Assembly: GCA_013397435.1 (NCBI GenBank)
Contig: VZRG01002311.1
Coordinates: 1 to 64,000 of the forward strand
Reading direction: 5' to 3'
DNA length: 64,000 bases
Origin: Erythrocercus mccallii
Taxonomy: Eukaryota > Chordata > Aves > Passeriformes > Dicruridae
Shown: one piece after another, positions 47,216-60,500 of the stretch
Numbering within the stretch: position 1 is the first letter of the stretch
How the letters are laid out: each line of letters begins with the position of its first letter
Notes under the pieces: generated by a model
Told to the model about the DNA's origin: nothing
The model's input: the letters and a program-made list of their open reading frames with translations, nothing else
The model's database searches: none
Made by a program: the position numbers and the translations under genes

Positions 47216-50200
47216 GACTCAGGACTAGAATCATGAAACATCACTTAATGATTTAGAAAATAATTTGCTACAGGGCCCTCAAAAGATTATCTTTTATTTC
47301 TTTTTGCATTCCTGTCTTAGGATATAATTTGAAACCATTTTAGAAATGCAGTAATTTTTGAACAATCCCTTTTTCATTCCATGACTCTATGGCTCAGAAG
47401 TTCCATCATAATCATATTTTTTCCAGATAAAGGCCATCATTTTTTAGCATGTTTAAATCATGTTTTGTATGTTCATGACTGTGGAAGAAAAGGAAGGCAA
47501 CTAGATCTTTTTTCTGTGTGTTTCTGGAACGTATTGCTCAGACTTTCAAATATATGAGAGTAAGATTCTTCATATTCAGCATTATCTTAACCTGAAATTC
47601 AGAGCAGACTAAAAAAATAGTCTTATAGTTCCAATAATAGGAACTAGGACTTCCACAGTAAAAATAATACAAAAATCAAACTTTTATTCTGTTTCCTTTA
47701 AGGAAGCTCTAGTCCTAAAGGAAAAGATATTTGGAAGAAAAAAGATGTTCCAGAAATATTAATAGCTGAGGTAACATTAATATGGACAGGAATTAAAAGC
47801 CACATATATGTCTTATGATCCACTAGACTAACTGCATTGTTCTGTGCATTAAATTCTGTTGTGAATCTCTCAAAGGTCATAAAAGCAATTTTTTTTCTGA
47901 CCTGACATAATGGCATGCCAATCAAACTTCCACGACTGTTTTTCTCAGACCCTAGTGTACAGACACTGTTTATATCTCAGATATCAAGTTTTGACATACA
48001 TGGGGTCTCAGAACCTCAAGATCACCAGTCCAATCACATATAGAAATGTTCTAAGTATATATCATTGTTTCATCTCTGTGCTGTTTTACTTGGGTGGCAA
48101 AACCACAACACTTGTAAAAAGAGACAGTCTTTCTCAGTGCATCTCTTTTTTAACTAAACAGTACAACAGTTATTTCAACAGTAGAAAAAAATGTAATTAA
48201 ACATAAATGTTGCTACTTAAAAAGTCAGATACTTTTAAAGTTCTTTTATTGAAAAAACAAAATTATTCTAACTTCTTCCAGTAGTTCATCATGCAACCAC
48301 TATGAACTTCCTTCTTGATACGAGTGAAACAAAAGGTTCCAAAATACACAGAAATTTAGCAATCCATCTTTAACATAATGGAATACCCACCATTCCCTAT
48401 GCATTGCAATTGCAGACCTGAAGGGAAAAGAGAGCATCAAAATATCAGAGCATAAAACAATAAGGATCTGATAGCAATGGTACTGAGAGCTGTAATTTCC
48501 CCAGGGTTCTGCTACAGAGACAAAGCTTTCTAATGCATTCAGAAATACACGGTAACTAAGTGATTTAGGTTATACTTTCAAATCCTCTGCTGTGAGAATT
48601 CGCAGGCTTAAGGAGCAGCACTAGATCCCTACAAGAATGGGTAGAAAATATTTTACAGTTCTCAGTGTGCATTCACTTCTCTTCATCCCAAAAATAATGT
48701 GTTCAGAGTACAATCCCAAGCTACATTAAGATTCAACCTCATAAACACTTTTCATGGCTTCAGAAAAACGGTAAAAAATTGAGAAATAGCATTATTAGTT
48801 TCATAATTCACTCTACAATGTTCATATCCTTTTCTTTCCTTTGAGATAAGGGGTTATCAAAAAACCTTATCCTTCATAAAATGCTAAGATCTGTTGAAAA
48901 CTTCATATTTTATAGCATGCAAGTTTGATTGAATAAGCATAGTCATCACTCATCTCCCTTTATTTTTGGATTGGTATCTACAAAAAAGTTTTTTACCTGG
49001 CCAAAAAAGTCTGCTACTTTATTGCCTTTAAGTATTGTATTCTGGTTAGCAATTATTTTCACTTAAAAAAATCAGTCCTTGAATTGAACTGAGTTTAGTA
49101 ACCCCCGAATTTAATCTTAAATCCCTTTTAATATAATTTAAATACAACAGATCAGATTAGAATTAAGAATGAATTAAGGTATGCAAGGTTGTGGGCACTC
49201 CTAACATGCAACACATTCACTAAAACAACTAGAATGGATTTGGCAAATGTGACTGTAACTCTGGATTCTTTTTTGCCTACTCTTCTTTTTTTTAAGGGTA
49301 AATTAAATTAATTTCACTATTAAAAAAGTTTTTTTTTTGTTAATTTATAAAACTTTTTTTCCTACATGGAGATCAATTAGAAACAGTCTGAAAAAAAATC
49401 TGGTTAAACATATAAAGATGTCAGGAGCTCAGCTTGATTTGCTCTGTTTTGTAAATTCATTTCTAGAAATTACAAAAGTCAACAACTTAACTATGTGAGC
49501 ATCAATTGGACTAAAAATAATTTTTTAGCTTTCCATATATATCAGTATTCCTTTTGCCCATAAGATTTTGAACGTAACACCCATACCAAGATATCATATT
49601 TTACTTCCCTCCCACATTTATATCCCATGAATAGCAGCTGGGGAACATATTGCATATTAAATTCAGTTGTGACAAAGATTATTCTGACTGGGTAGCCAGC
49701 AAGCCCAGCTGAATTGGTATCTATGGAGTAATGCTGCAACTTTCTTCTCAACAAGGGCTTTATTTCAGAAATATGAAGTTTGACTGAAATTGGCCAATGA
49801 TTTCAAAAGTGGATAACAAAAGTGTAGGGTTGACAGCCAGACAGCAAAATAATGCTAAATTCCATCATCCAGACAAATCAGGCTAAGACTTGTATGGAAT
49901 TTGATTTACTGAAAGAAAAACAACACTTCTAATAGGGAAGAAAGGAGAAGGAAAAGAGTAACATTGGAGTATTATTTTTCAAGTCAAGTTGCCACTATTG
50001 AAGATAGTCTAAGAGGGAGAGAGAGTAATTGAGAAATATAATATTAAAAAGAGTAGGAAAATCCAGAGATAATCCATCAGAAAATATAACTAAGTATCAA
50101 GGGCAACAGATGTGGAACAGGAAAAGCAAAGTGAGCTACCAAAACCAGCATATTTATATGATAAAAATAAAGCAGACAATAAAATTGTTCAGTTGTAAAC

Positions 50201-50749
50201 CACTGGCATTTTCTTTCAGAGGGCAAGAGAAGAACAGAGAATACACTGAAACAATACTTTCTGAAGTTCATAGATTATGGCTATCTAATTGAGTGTACCA
50301 TTTCCTATATGTTCTAAATTATGCTGAGAAAGTTATTTTGGCTCAATAACATGAAGTTATATGATGATTATAGAATTGCTAGATCTCAGTAGAAATGGCT
50401 AGTGCAATCTGTGATCTCAGAGGCAACAGAGGGAGTTTCTGCTTTGTGGAGAAAAATAAACACATGCAAGACAATTAATTTTTAAAGAAGAAAAGTCCCA
50501 TATCTGTTTGTACAATGAAGAAAGGGAAGTAGATAGAAAACAGAAAAAAAGTCAATTATAAATTCAGTAGAGTGAGCTTAGCTGGTAGAATCTAATCACT
50601 TAAAAATCAAACGCAACTGTGTTACCAACTTTCCACATTAGAAAAATAAACCCAAGAAATCATAAATAACTTTTAGAATAATCAATTTTTTCCAGCACTT
50701 GATTTTTTAGTCAGGTTTTTTAAAATGTTTTAAACATATAAATTTTTAA

Positions 50750-50798
50750 TATATACACATATATGCAGACACACACAACACACACATATACACACACT
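50750..50798. repeat. Interrupted TA/CA dinucleotide repeat
   Basis: Short ATATAC, CACACA and ACACAC blocks broken by a 'tgcag' interruption. A weak compound microsatellite. Confidence 0.88.
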
Positions 50799-52510
50799 AA
50801 AACACTGTCTCTATAGGTAAAGAGTAATACACAAAATACACTGAAATGCATAACAATGAACTGCATGAGTTGTCTTTACAAGAAGAAATTGCTTTGCTTC
50901 TCACTCATGGTAAGCATAAAACTGGATGAATGTATATGCACTTGGTAGTGCAAATATACCAGTAACTACATTTTTTAATGAAACAAGATAAATACTAGTA
51001 ATATTTTTTATTTCAAATTAGAATGACACAAATATCAGTTAATTTAACTGTGTCTCTTTAATGGTTCTGATGTTTTGTTCTATTATTATAACTATTAGAC
51101 TAATAACTTAGCTATGAAAAGTCTTATCAAATTATTACTATTATGAAGAATGTAATATTTTTTCTGGATTTTTTTCTATAAATACTTGGAAAACACTGCT
51201 AAAGGTTTCTGAGTTTCAATGAATAATATGTTTTTGTCATTTTCTTTTATTTTGAAAATACTACTAACACAATCTTCATCACTTAAAAGAAATTTATTAT
51301 GAGGTCCATTTAATGCAAAAATGTAATATTTCATAACACCTTGCTCTGGTTGTAAGTGAATTGCTTTTCCTATGTTTGCATAATAAGATAAAATTTTACA
51401 CTGTCCTTGAGGCAGTCATGATCATAGATTTGTTGTCAGCTGTTAAGTTGAAAGTAGAAGTAGAAAGCATGCAACTTATCTAAAAAGCAACTGATTTTAA
51501 CAAGAGGTGGTTAGAATAATAACAAAAAATAACAATTCCTATTGTATCATGTCCTCTTCATCACACTCCCATGTATTTCGGAGTAGACCAAACAGTCCTA
51601 CTGGACTAAGTCAGAAAGGGAAGAATAGAAGAAAAGAGCAACAAAACCATGTATTTTTGAGTAAGCTACAATACTGCCTCTAGAAGAACATATTATACAG
51701 TCTACAAACAAGGTAAGATTTAACTACCAGTTTCAGGGCAGAAAATGCTGTTAGGAAGGGCTTGTTATGGCAAGGAAAAATATGCTTAATAGAACCAGAA
51801 CAAAGAATACTGGAGAATATATAGAAAATGCATCACATGACTTTATATTTCACTCTATATTTGATTTCTCCAGATCCTGTAATGGTGCTTAACTGTTGAC
51901 AGTCTATTTTAAGAGTTCAGAAATATGCACAAATGGTGTTTTAGTGTCACTAATGGGAAAACAAACAAGCAAAGAAACAATGAAGATGAAAAAAAGCCAA
52001 TAGTAAAGGATCACAAAAAGTTCACATTTTCAAATACTGATTATATGTGTTTTAAAATGGATATGGAATGTATTATCTGGTATTTTTTCATTTCCTGGTA
52101 TTTTCACCAGAGTCTAGACTGAAAATACATAACATAAGAAATGATAAAATTTTTCACCTGAACACTTAAAATAACTTTTACCATTATATTAATCTTAAAA
52201 AGATTATATAAATGGGAAAACAAGACAGTGGATATTAGTAGTAACAATACAACTGTATGGAATGGAAAGGATTATCTGCTATGTGACCTTTGGCAAACAA
52301 CACCATCTTCTCAGGCTTTTACATCAATAGAACAAAGATTCCAACTCAACACAATTTCAATTTTAAAAATTACAACCTATTTATTAAACAATCTACATAT
52401 TTTAAAATGCTATATAATATATACCAAACATATCTTCTAAAATAGTAATAAAAACAAAATTATATTTTTCCTTTCTAATCGCAAAGATCATTGTGCTAGT
52501 TCATACTTAC

Positions 52511-52720
52511 CTTGGTATGTTAGCTTAAATCCTTGCCTGTTTTCTGAGTGATCACTATAAAAATGGACAAGTGTTTCATGAGTAGTACTTAGCAAGGGTG
52601 ATGGGATTTCCATTCCACTAAACTGGCCGATCATAGAACTGGTGTGATGAGGCCCATTCTGAATTTCAAGGAAATCATGATTTGCTTCAGTGGAGAAATT
52701 CAGAAACTGAATGTGTGCAC
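52511..52720 (-). CDS. CSMD1: CSMD1 exon: second part of CUB 12
   Basis: Encodes about 70 residues: AHIQFLNFSTEANHDFLEIQ, then PHHTSSMIGQFSGMEIPSP, then HETLVHFYSDHSENRQGF and KLTYQ. It contains the acidic residues expected of a calcium-binding CUB (Glu in STEA, Asp in HDFLEI, Asp in YSDHS; inference) and the sequon NFS, but no cysteine. The exon opens with GT after TTACAG, completing a glycine codon (IGYG), and ends with one G before GTAAGT, completed to GCT by sushi 12. Because it is the longer of the two CUB 12 exons, the domain is cut earlier than in CUB 13 and 14. Confidence 0.95.
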
Positions 52721-54868
52721 CTGTAACATTGAGAAAGGAAGAAAAAAATTAAAACTCATATTGCTTAATAGTAAAGCATGTAAATAAAAATAAAATTATA
52801 ATAGTTGTTACAGACACTATATTTGTATTTTAGTCACTATTTAAAGTAGGATGCTTAAGTTAAAGAAATAACTTCTATAAAGTATTTACAAGACTTGGAA
52901 TTTCTAATCTTTTTTGATTTCCAATAAATATCATAAACACGCATAAAGGGACAAATGAAAGTAAGCCATAAAGTCAAAAGTCACCAGGATTTTTCATATT
53001 CCTAAACCAATTAACAGAAAGATTCAACAGAGGGGCAAATCACAAACTGTGAAGCTCAACAGCACTTCCTCTCTCTCTTGAATGTACTCTGAATAATGAA
53101 AATTCCAAGCTGATAATTGTTTTTATGAATGTAAATTAATTAACAGCTATCCAAGATAATTTTAAAATCCAAACAACTCACTTGAAAATATATATTTTCT
53201 ATTTTAAAATATTTAAATTTTAGTAGTGTCTTTTTTTTAGATGACTGATATATTTTCATGCAATGAAGAGAGCACTATATTTTGTGACACATTTAGCTTG
53301 CACAATTTTATTGTTAATCTTTGTTTAAGAGAACAGTTGTTTTGATACAATGGAATGTATGTAAATAAACAGCTTTTCCGTAGAGAAGCTTATACTTTTA
53401 ACTAAAATTCCAAGTAGAACTACTTCCAAGTAGAAGTACTTTGTGAAAGATCACATCACTTACAATTTTAAACCTGATATAAAGACATTACATGTGAATT
53501 TTTAACAAATACTTGGGGAAAAATATCACTGTAGAGACTTGGTGGTAAAAAACGGTTCTTTGTAGTGTTTTTGAAGGCAATGATAGATCAGTGCTCTGAA
53601 CACCTTGTACGTGTTAAAACCCTTACTAAACAAAACTATTATCTTTTTTATTTATAGAATTGCCACTACCAGACTCTCAGAGAAGTGAGAGAAATAATAA
53701 CAAAAGGATACAAGATGTTCTTGTGCAATTAATTTATGAAACATTTTCTACATGGAAAAGCTTAAAGAAAAAGAGCAACTCTGAGACATATGAAGGACTA
53801 TTTTTCAAAGACAATATTGTAATAACCTAATTAGGATGACACTGGTTATCATTTATATTTCCTGAAAATGTAGCTGGAGAATGTCCAAACTAGCAAAGGA
53901 AGCTTTGTCTGTGGTTCTCCTATATCTATAAGGATATTTTAGGCTACTAAGGATATCCATAATTATGATGGATCAGTTTTACCATGTGTTCACTGGTAAA
54001 GGGCACTATTCTAAAGAGCAGCAAAATATCTCTACAGATTAACTTGGTAAAACATTATGAATGTAATACATCTCACTACAAAACCCCCTCTTATGAATGC
54101 AAATGGAGAACATAGAAAATAAACTAATTTCCTCAGAGAACAATAGTAAATTTAGTAACGAGTTTTTGAAATTAATTTTGCTATTGAACAGTGGCACTTA
54201 ATTTAGAGTATGGGACATGAAGTTTCACAGCAAAAAAAATTCCTCTTTCAATTCTGATAATGATAGAAGACTGTGTTTTGTACATGAACTTACAGATTCT
54301 TTATTATCTATGATTACCTTTTCAACATAGTTATTACTTACTTTTGAAGGTATTTTTTGTATGAAAAGAGTCTTAATGTAAATCTAGAAAGATTATAAAT
54401 TGTCAGCTGTAATCTAGGATTTGGAATACAGTTTGAGAATGCTTTTAACCAAATCTGTAGTTCTAGAATTAAGGTTTTGTCTATTTTTATAGGACATAAA
54501 ATACTATTTAAAAAGTCACTTGGAGAACAAAAGACCATTATTTAATTTAGAAGTCAAATTATTTATTTCATCTGATATATCTTCATGCCACAGATCTCAT
54601 TTGCTTTGAAATCAGTTTCTGAGACAGGCTGAGTTAATAACAAGTTGCTCTAGCAAAGACACATTTTAAAATTGTCAACCATTTCCATTTCAAATATAGC
54701 AAATAATTACGTAATTACAATATAATATTGTAAACAATACATGCACTAGATAAAATCTACCTCCTATTGGAAGGAAAATATTTATAATAATATTATTTTA
54801 ATTGATAAATATATATATTTAAATCTGAGTATTAAAAATAATTGCTCTTTCAATATAAGTTTACTTAC
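52721..54868 (-). other. Intron splitting CUB 12
   Basis: About 2.1 kb of AT-rich sequence. I see only a 16-bp tandem duplication (53408-53439) and no mobile element or gene. Confidence 0.8.
53408..53439. repeat. 16-bp tandem duplication with one mismatch
   Basis: 'ttccaagtagaactac' is followed at once by 'ttccaagtagaagtac', with two substituted positions near the end. A small slippage duplication in an intron. Confidence 0.9.
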
Positions 54869-54985
54869 CGTATCCAATAGGCAATAAAATTTTCCAGGTA
54901 CAATCTAAGTTACTAGGGTAATTTCCAGGAAAACCTGGGCTCAGGATCACACCAGCCATGTTTGTTAGGGTTCCACCACATTTAG
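54869..54985 (-). CDS. CSMD1: CSMD1 exon: first part of CUB 12
   Basis: Encodes about 38 residues: KCGGTLTNMAGVILSPGFPG, then NYPSNLDCTWKILLPIGYG. Both cysteines of the single CUB disulfide are here. The LSPGFPGNYPSNLDCTW core is a textbook CUB N-terminus. The exon begins with CT after TTTTAATAG, completing GCT (Ala) with the sushi 11 exon, and ends with one G before GTAAGT. With the following exon it gives a CUB of 109 residues, the usual length. Confidence 0.94.
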
Positions 54986-57487
54986 CTATTAAAAGCAAAA
55001 AAAAAATCACTGTATCTTTTATTAATGTTATTTCTTAGTATTTGACATATGCTTAATTCAAAATGGATTTTTCATTTCGTTCCCATGACTCAAAAGCAGT
55101 GAAAGTTATCATAGTCAAAACACTCTTCATGAAGGAGGGAAAAAATGATTTGATTTAGAGTAAGATCTTTACTTAAGGTGATATGTTCACTGTAATATAA
55201 CTACAAATGTGTAGTTACACATATCGATTGGGCAACCCATTGTCTCAGCTTGGCAATTACTGTTAAAAATGTCTGGTACTACGTTGAAATATGTTTCACA
55301 ATCAGAGGAACAAATCTGGAATTAAACTGAATTATGATCCAAAATTATGATGCAACAACAAATCTCTTACTCCATATAATCAAAAATACACTTGAATTTA
55401 AAAACAAACAAGCAAATCAAGTCCCTCACTACAGTTTTTGCTTTAATTCAGAAAGAGGATAGACTTGCTGAAATAACAGAATAATTCTTTGTTTTCTTTT
55501 GGTATACTTCTATTCACCAAATGCATATGTTTGGAAATTGAAAACCCATTTGTATCATTTAAGGTGACACAAGGCAGAGCTTTTAAATATGTGACACAAC
55601 CTGCAAAAAAGTGGCTGAGTTTACACATACACTAGGATAGTAATATGAAGTAAGAATAACTTCAATAAATCAAATTAAAATATTGTAATTTATATTTATT
55701 ACTTGAGGAATCATCACTTTAAGGTCTGTGAGTCTTTATGCCAGGTATTGTATTGATACTTGATCTGATAACACAGTTGTAATACTGTGATACTGTCTGT
55801 TGTAATAATTGTACTGATTTTGGCTTGCATTCTATAAAAAAAAGCAACTTTTCAGAGGCGAGGGAAGAGGGAGAGTGGGAGAGCTGAACTGGCTGGGATA
55901 AACAGTGGCTTAGCCCAGTTAGCTTAATCCGGACACTTCAACCTGAGACCATGGGAGGTGGGATACTGAAAGGATGAAAGCTAGTATGTTAATAGAATGA
56001 TTCCATAATAGGCCATGGTTCTGGTTCTGGTTCTCAATTGGTTCCATACCTGTCACATACAAGGTCATGCTCCTGTTCCACATTCGGGATTGGACCCCTG
56101 CCCTCAGACACCCCTCTATTTTGGTAAGTTTGCCATGCCCCTGGGTCTTTGGATGTTGCCCCTCAGATCGTGCAGTTTCTACAGTTTGTAATTTCCACTA
56201 TTAAATTTCTCTGTTTTTTGAGCAGCTTCATCATTCCTGCCCCTCTAGCTCACCAAGCTCACCTGGCCTGAATGGGCTTGGGGTTGCAAGGAACCAGACT
56301 GCAACAGGAAGGTTATGTTTTAAGGGTTTGTTTGTTTTCTTAGCGCTATTTTAGCTCCCACAATAGCACAATTTCATAATTCAAGGAGCTCAATGTTTGC
56401 AAAAAGGAACTATATTCAATATGCAAGGTGAAACATAAGGTTACCACAAAAAGAAAAGAAACAACAAAAGTTCCCAAAACCCAAAATACCTCTCCTTGAA
56501 CATATTTTCCATTTTTAAAACTGATTGGAAGGAAAAGTACTGCTTTCATATCAATCGAAAGTGACTGCTCCTGTAGAAGCTGACAATACAAAATAATGTA
56601 CGGGCTCAACTTGACCATGGAATCTTTAAAACTATTTCAGATTAGTTCAGATTAGTTGTTCAATTTCATCCAAATATTTTTAATTCCTCTTAGATATGAA
56701 ACTAATAGAACAACTTTTGCTGATTGAACATTAAAATGAAAAGCATTCACTGAAGAATGGATTTGAAAGCTAAAGTGGCAGTACATTATGATGGACCTGT
56801 GCTTCTCACCCCTCACTTCCTGCTTTTTCTTGAAATAAGCACACCAAAATACAGCAGAATCTTGACATCTGTTAAATTTTGTCTAATCAAGAAAAAATAC
56901 TGTAGAGGATTATTTTCTACACACAGAAAACTCAGATCTATTTGGCTAAGGTCTAAATGTACTTAAAAGGAAAATGCTTTTCAGCTTTACTTTTCAACTC
57001 AGCATCATTTAACAACTTTCTCAGATGAAAAGAGCCAGACTTTTCTGGATCCCTAAAACTCCTTTTCATTCCACTACCCCTGAAGGCTTGGCTTCAGAGC
57101 TGCTCTCCACTGCCTGCTTCTTTAGGAAATCTCCTAAGGTGCCCTGCATGACCTGCCTGGCTCCTAAGTCTTCCAAGCTGAACACGCTTCAAAAAGAATC
57201 TGTTAACTTCCTCTCCTTTATGAAGAAGATTCAGCCTGATTCAAAGCAGAGTATTCAGGACAAGCTAACCAATAGTTAACACATGGGTTTCCTCTTTTGC
57301 CCACTCTCACAATATTTTTTAAATAGCATTTAACCATACATACACAATTTTTTCCCCCCATATTTCATAGATACAAATGGAAACTCAAAAAAGTTTTGAA
57401 TGATGCAGAATTGAGGAACACTGAGCATGAAAAGGTCAGGAGTTTCTTGTGACTGATGGTCAGAAAACTGAAAACAAGTTTCCATAC
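54986..57487 (-). other. Intron between sushi 11 and CUB 12 exons
   Basis: About 2.5 kb with a probable LTR in the middle (55740-56306) and a directly repeated 'tcagattagt' word (about 56638-56657). The flanks show nothing else. Confidence 0.8.
55740..56306 (+). mobile_element. Probable ERV LTR, plus orientation, family not named
   Basis: A block of different base composition from the surrounding intron, organised like a retroviral LTR: a TATA-like 'cattctataaaaaaaagcaa' (about 55828-55847), a G-rich 'cagaggcgagggaagaggga' leader, an imperfect 'ttctggttctggttctc' repeat, a polyadenylation-type 'actattaaatttctctgttt' block (about 56198-56217) and a terminal 'ggaaccagactgcaaca' ending in CA. 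No duplication of the flanking bases was found and the 5' end is uncertain. Confidence 0.6.
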
Positions 57488-57557
57488 CAATGCAGAGTGG
57501 AGACGGATAGTTCCAGCGTCGAACTGTTCCTGGCATACAAGAAATATGAGAACGGCC
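57488..57557 (-). CDS. CSMD1: CSMD1 exon: second half of sushi 11
   Basis: The smallest exon in the window, 70 bases, encoding GRSHISCMPGTVRRWNYPSP and LCI. It supplies cysteines 3 and 4 and the conserved Trp of the domain. The text is the same as I remember for CSMD1 at this place. It begins exactly on a codon (GGC) after CCAAACAG, making the junction with the preceding exon phase 0, and ends with one G before GTATGG, completed to GCT by the CUB 12 exon. The acceptor has a poor pyrimidine tract, but the frame and motif leave little doubt. The phase 0 entry and phase 1 exit mean that skipping it would shift the frame. Confidence 0.93.
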
Positions 57558-60500
57558 CTGTTTGGAAAGGGCAAACCATCAGATTAGAGATACTCTTTTA
57601 AGGGTCTTTCCTGAAAGACAGAGCTACAGGGAATCTCCTGAATAATCTAGTTAGTGTATGTTTTTATATCAGCCAACTACATAGTAATTACTTGAATGAA
57701 ACTCTGTTTTCAAATAGTTCAGGTTTTATGTTCTTATTTTTCTACTGAATAAATGTTCAAAACCATTTAAACATCTAAAACATTCTAAAACAGACTCTTC
57801 CTCTGATAAATTGAAAATTTCTTAATAATATGATTATAAGACAGAAGCAGCTAACTATGTGCACTCATATGGTCTGATTAGTTCACTGCCTGTATCAATT
57901 CTAGTGTATTCCATCTAGAGTGCAAGCAGAGTGGTTGATTTTTACACTGCAATCCAGAGTGAATCAACCATTGCTCTGCTTCAGTAGTACAGACATAGAG
58001 AGGAATTTGTTCCACATCTACTTGCTACAGATGTTCAATGTGGACCATGCCAAGATTGTCATCAGCAGCAGGCCTTGTCCTCTCACCTGGCCTCATAAAA
58101 CAACCCACTGCATACATGCAGCATTTTGGCAGACAGCTGTAGAAATAAAAGTGCCTCTTTATGTAGCTGTCATGTGTAATTTACTTTGCCTATTTTTAGA
58201 AAAATCACAAGAACCAAGCAGACTCATGTGGTGGTGGGAAGGATATCCAGACATGACTGTAACTTTCACAGTCTAATCACACATACCTCAGGGTGACTGC
58301 CTAGGACCAAAATGCTCCCATCTTTGTTTTCCCTAGGAGCAGTTCAAACTGGAAACTTAACAGTAGGGCAAAAAGTCTCTTTTTTTCAATTCTGTCCTTT
58401 GAGATACTCAGGCTATACATTCTGCTGCTGAAATGTGAAAGCAGAATAAACTGGTAGGAGTGAGAGCCACTGATATAAAGATTGAGACATGGAAATGAGA
58501 ACAAAGTTTAGTTTCTGTTTTAATCATTTGGATATACAGACTCATGCAGGTTACCTAACATCCCTAATTTATTTTTTTCAAGTGTATTATGAGTCTAAAA
58601 TTTAGTAAGGCAGCACATCTTATCAATATAACATGAAGATTTATTTAAATATTATTTGCCCATAGCAATCATAATCTCATAAAAATAAGAAAAATAATGA
58701 ATAGGTAAACTACAGTAAAAGAAAATCCATTTGATGACATTTCTTCTACATCATTTGGAATGTTTACACACAACATTGAATAAAGTTCATATAGAATTGC
58801 ATGCAATAAAACTACTTTAATTAATCGTTTAGTTAAGTATATGTAGGCAATCATCTTCTGAAAGCCAAACTGAAATACATCCAGAAAATTACTTGGAAGG
58901 AAAAAAAAAAAGGATCAGTTTTTACTAAAATAATGAAAAATAAACTAGTCTTTTTCTTCCAAAAACACTCCAAATTGATAATTCAATAAAAATCTTTTTC
59001 TTAAAAGCAATCTTTTTAAAGGAATAAATGTGCATGCAGCTACTCTGTCATCTCAGTTACTTGCAAAGTGGATGAGGTTTTCAATAATTTAATTAATGCA
59101 ATATTCCCTGTTTTACTCCCTTTTAGTAGTCTTCCATGATTGCATTGTTTTATTTTATTCTATTTTTCTAATTTTCTGTGATTGAATGTCTGCTCTGAGT
59201 CAAGAGGGAAGCCGTAATTTAACTAACACAGTCGGGAAAAACATAAAATAGTCTATAAAAGATCTTTTGAAAAATAAAATTAAATGATTCCTCTAGCTTC
59301 AAGCCTCTTTCCAACAAGAGCACACTCTGATTTCAGTCTTTTAAAGTTCCCTCCTGTGGGGAGACACTTAATCCTACAGCTAGCAATTACCTTTCTTATG
59401 CATCTCCAGGTAGTAGTTTGAGCTCTATGACTTTTCTGGTAAGTCTCAATTATAAACTAATCCACAGCTGATTGTTATTGCTAGCTGTGAATATGTTTTC
59501 TAAAGGTTGAGGATAAATTCACAGCTAGAGTGAAAAAAAAAAGATTCTGAAAAGTTATGCTGGTCTGTATTTGTTGAATAAGAAACATACTGTGCATCAT
59601 AGAACATTATTTTCATTATTTCTTTTTAATTTGGACCCATTTTTACTTGACCTGTCTGAGTAACATGCTATATGTATAGATATGTATGCACTTTCTTACA
59701 GCAAAGTCCATACAGCATAGCAATTCTCATCAATATTTTCAAAGGATTCAAACTCTTTTCTATTGAATTTGGATATCGAAGATCTTTGTTTTGCACTTTG
59801 AACAAGCTCATTAAAATAGTTTTTATACATGTGAGCTTCCACAGTGAGTATTAAATTTTTACATATATTGAAAAAGAGATTTACAGATGGAATATATACA
59901 GTTAAGTAACAATATGCTATGAAATTTTAAGAAAGTATTTAATAATAGAATCACTGTAAGTATATAAAACAGGTGCAGTTAGACAGAATATTTGATGATG
60001 CTATATCCTGGGCATGTATCCATTTCTAATCCATGTGATTAAAACCAGAGTAATGATGCCCTTTTTTCAATATGCAAAATTTAGACATTTCTTATTTGAA
60101 AAAGGTAGGGATAAAAGAGTCTGTAATATGATAGGCAATAAAAGTAGAGGTCACCCCACTAAACTTAAGCAGTTTAAAATTTGATACCTGTGTTAACCTT
60201 TTGATATCACTGATGAAGGACTATACTTTAAGAGTAAAGTTTCTGTTCTAACACAAAATCTTAGCATGAATCAGTCTTTGGAGGAGTATGGCTGTTTATC
60301 CCTAGTGTAAAAATGAAAGTCTAAACAGCTGATTGAGATAGATGGCTGTTTATTGTATTAAATAAATTGTATTATATGTTATACCGTCTCCATAGGAAAC
60401 CATTCATTTAGGCTTAGTTTTTAATTTTTTTCCTATCAAATCACTGCCATAAGCTTAACCATAAATCAGATGTTTGCCTAAATGTATTTCAGTCATAACA

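Larger units (their letters stand above)
41186..52510 (-). other. Largest intron in the window (between CUB 12 and sushi 12)
   Basis: About 11.3 kb and the richest in mobile elements: an LTR fragment (43262-43600) abutting a CR1 body (43601-44815), a possible LTR remnant (45940-46145), another CR1 (46560-47215) and a CA-type microsatellite (50750-50798). The stretches 41186-43261, 44867-45939, 47216-50749 and 50799-52510 show no gene or element that I can support. Confidence 0.8.

Noticed and set aside
48361..48420. Possible micro-exon on the minus strand (CAG before 'gtctgcaattgcaatgcata', GT-like donor after)
   Set aside because: The CUB 12 and sushi 12 exons already join in phase and in domain order, so no exon is needed here. 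No conserved motif is encoded.
57025..57279. 84-residue plus-strand open frame with a somewhat coding-like base composition, considered as a processed pseudogene
   Set aside because: I recognise no parent protein, and there is no poly-A tail or target duplication. It stays unassigned; a protein database search would settle it.
57920..58276. 118-residue open frame on the plus strand, among the longest outside repeats
   Set aside because: Composition and motifs look random, there is no splice or promoter context, and it lies in a CSMD1 intron antisense to the gene. An open frame of this length is expected by chance in 64 kb.
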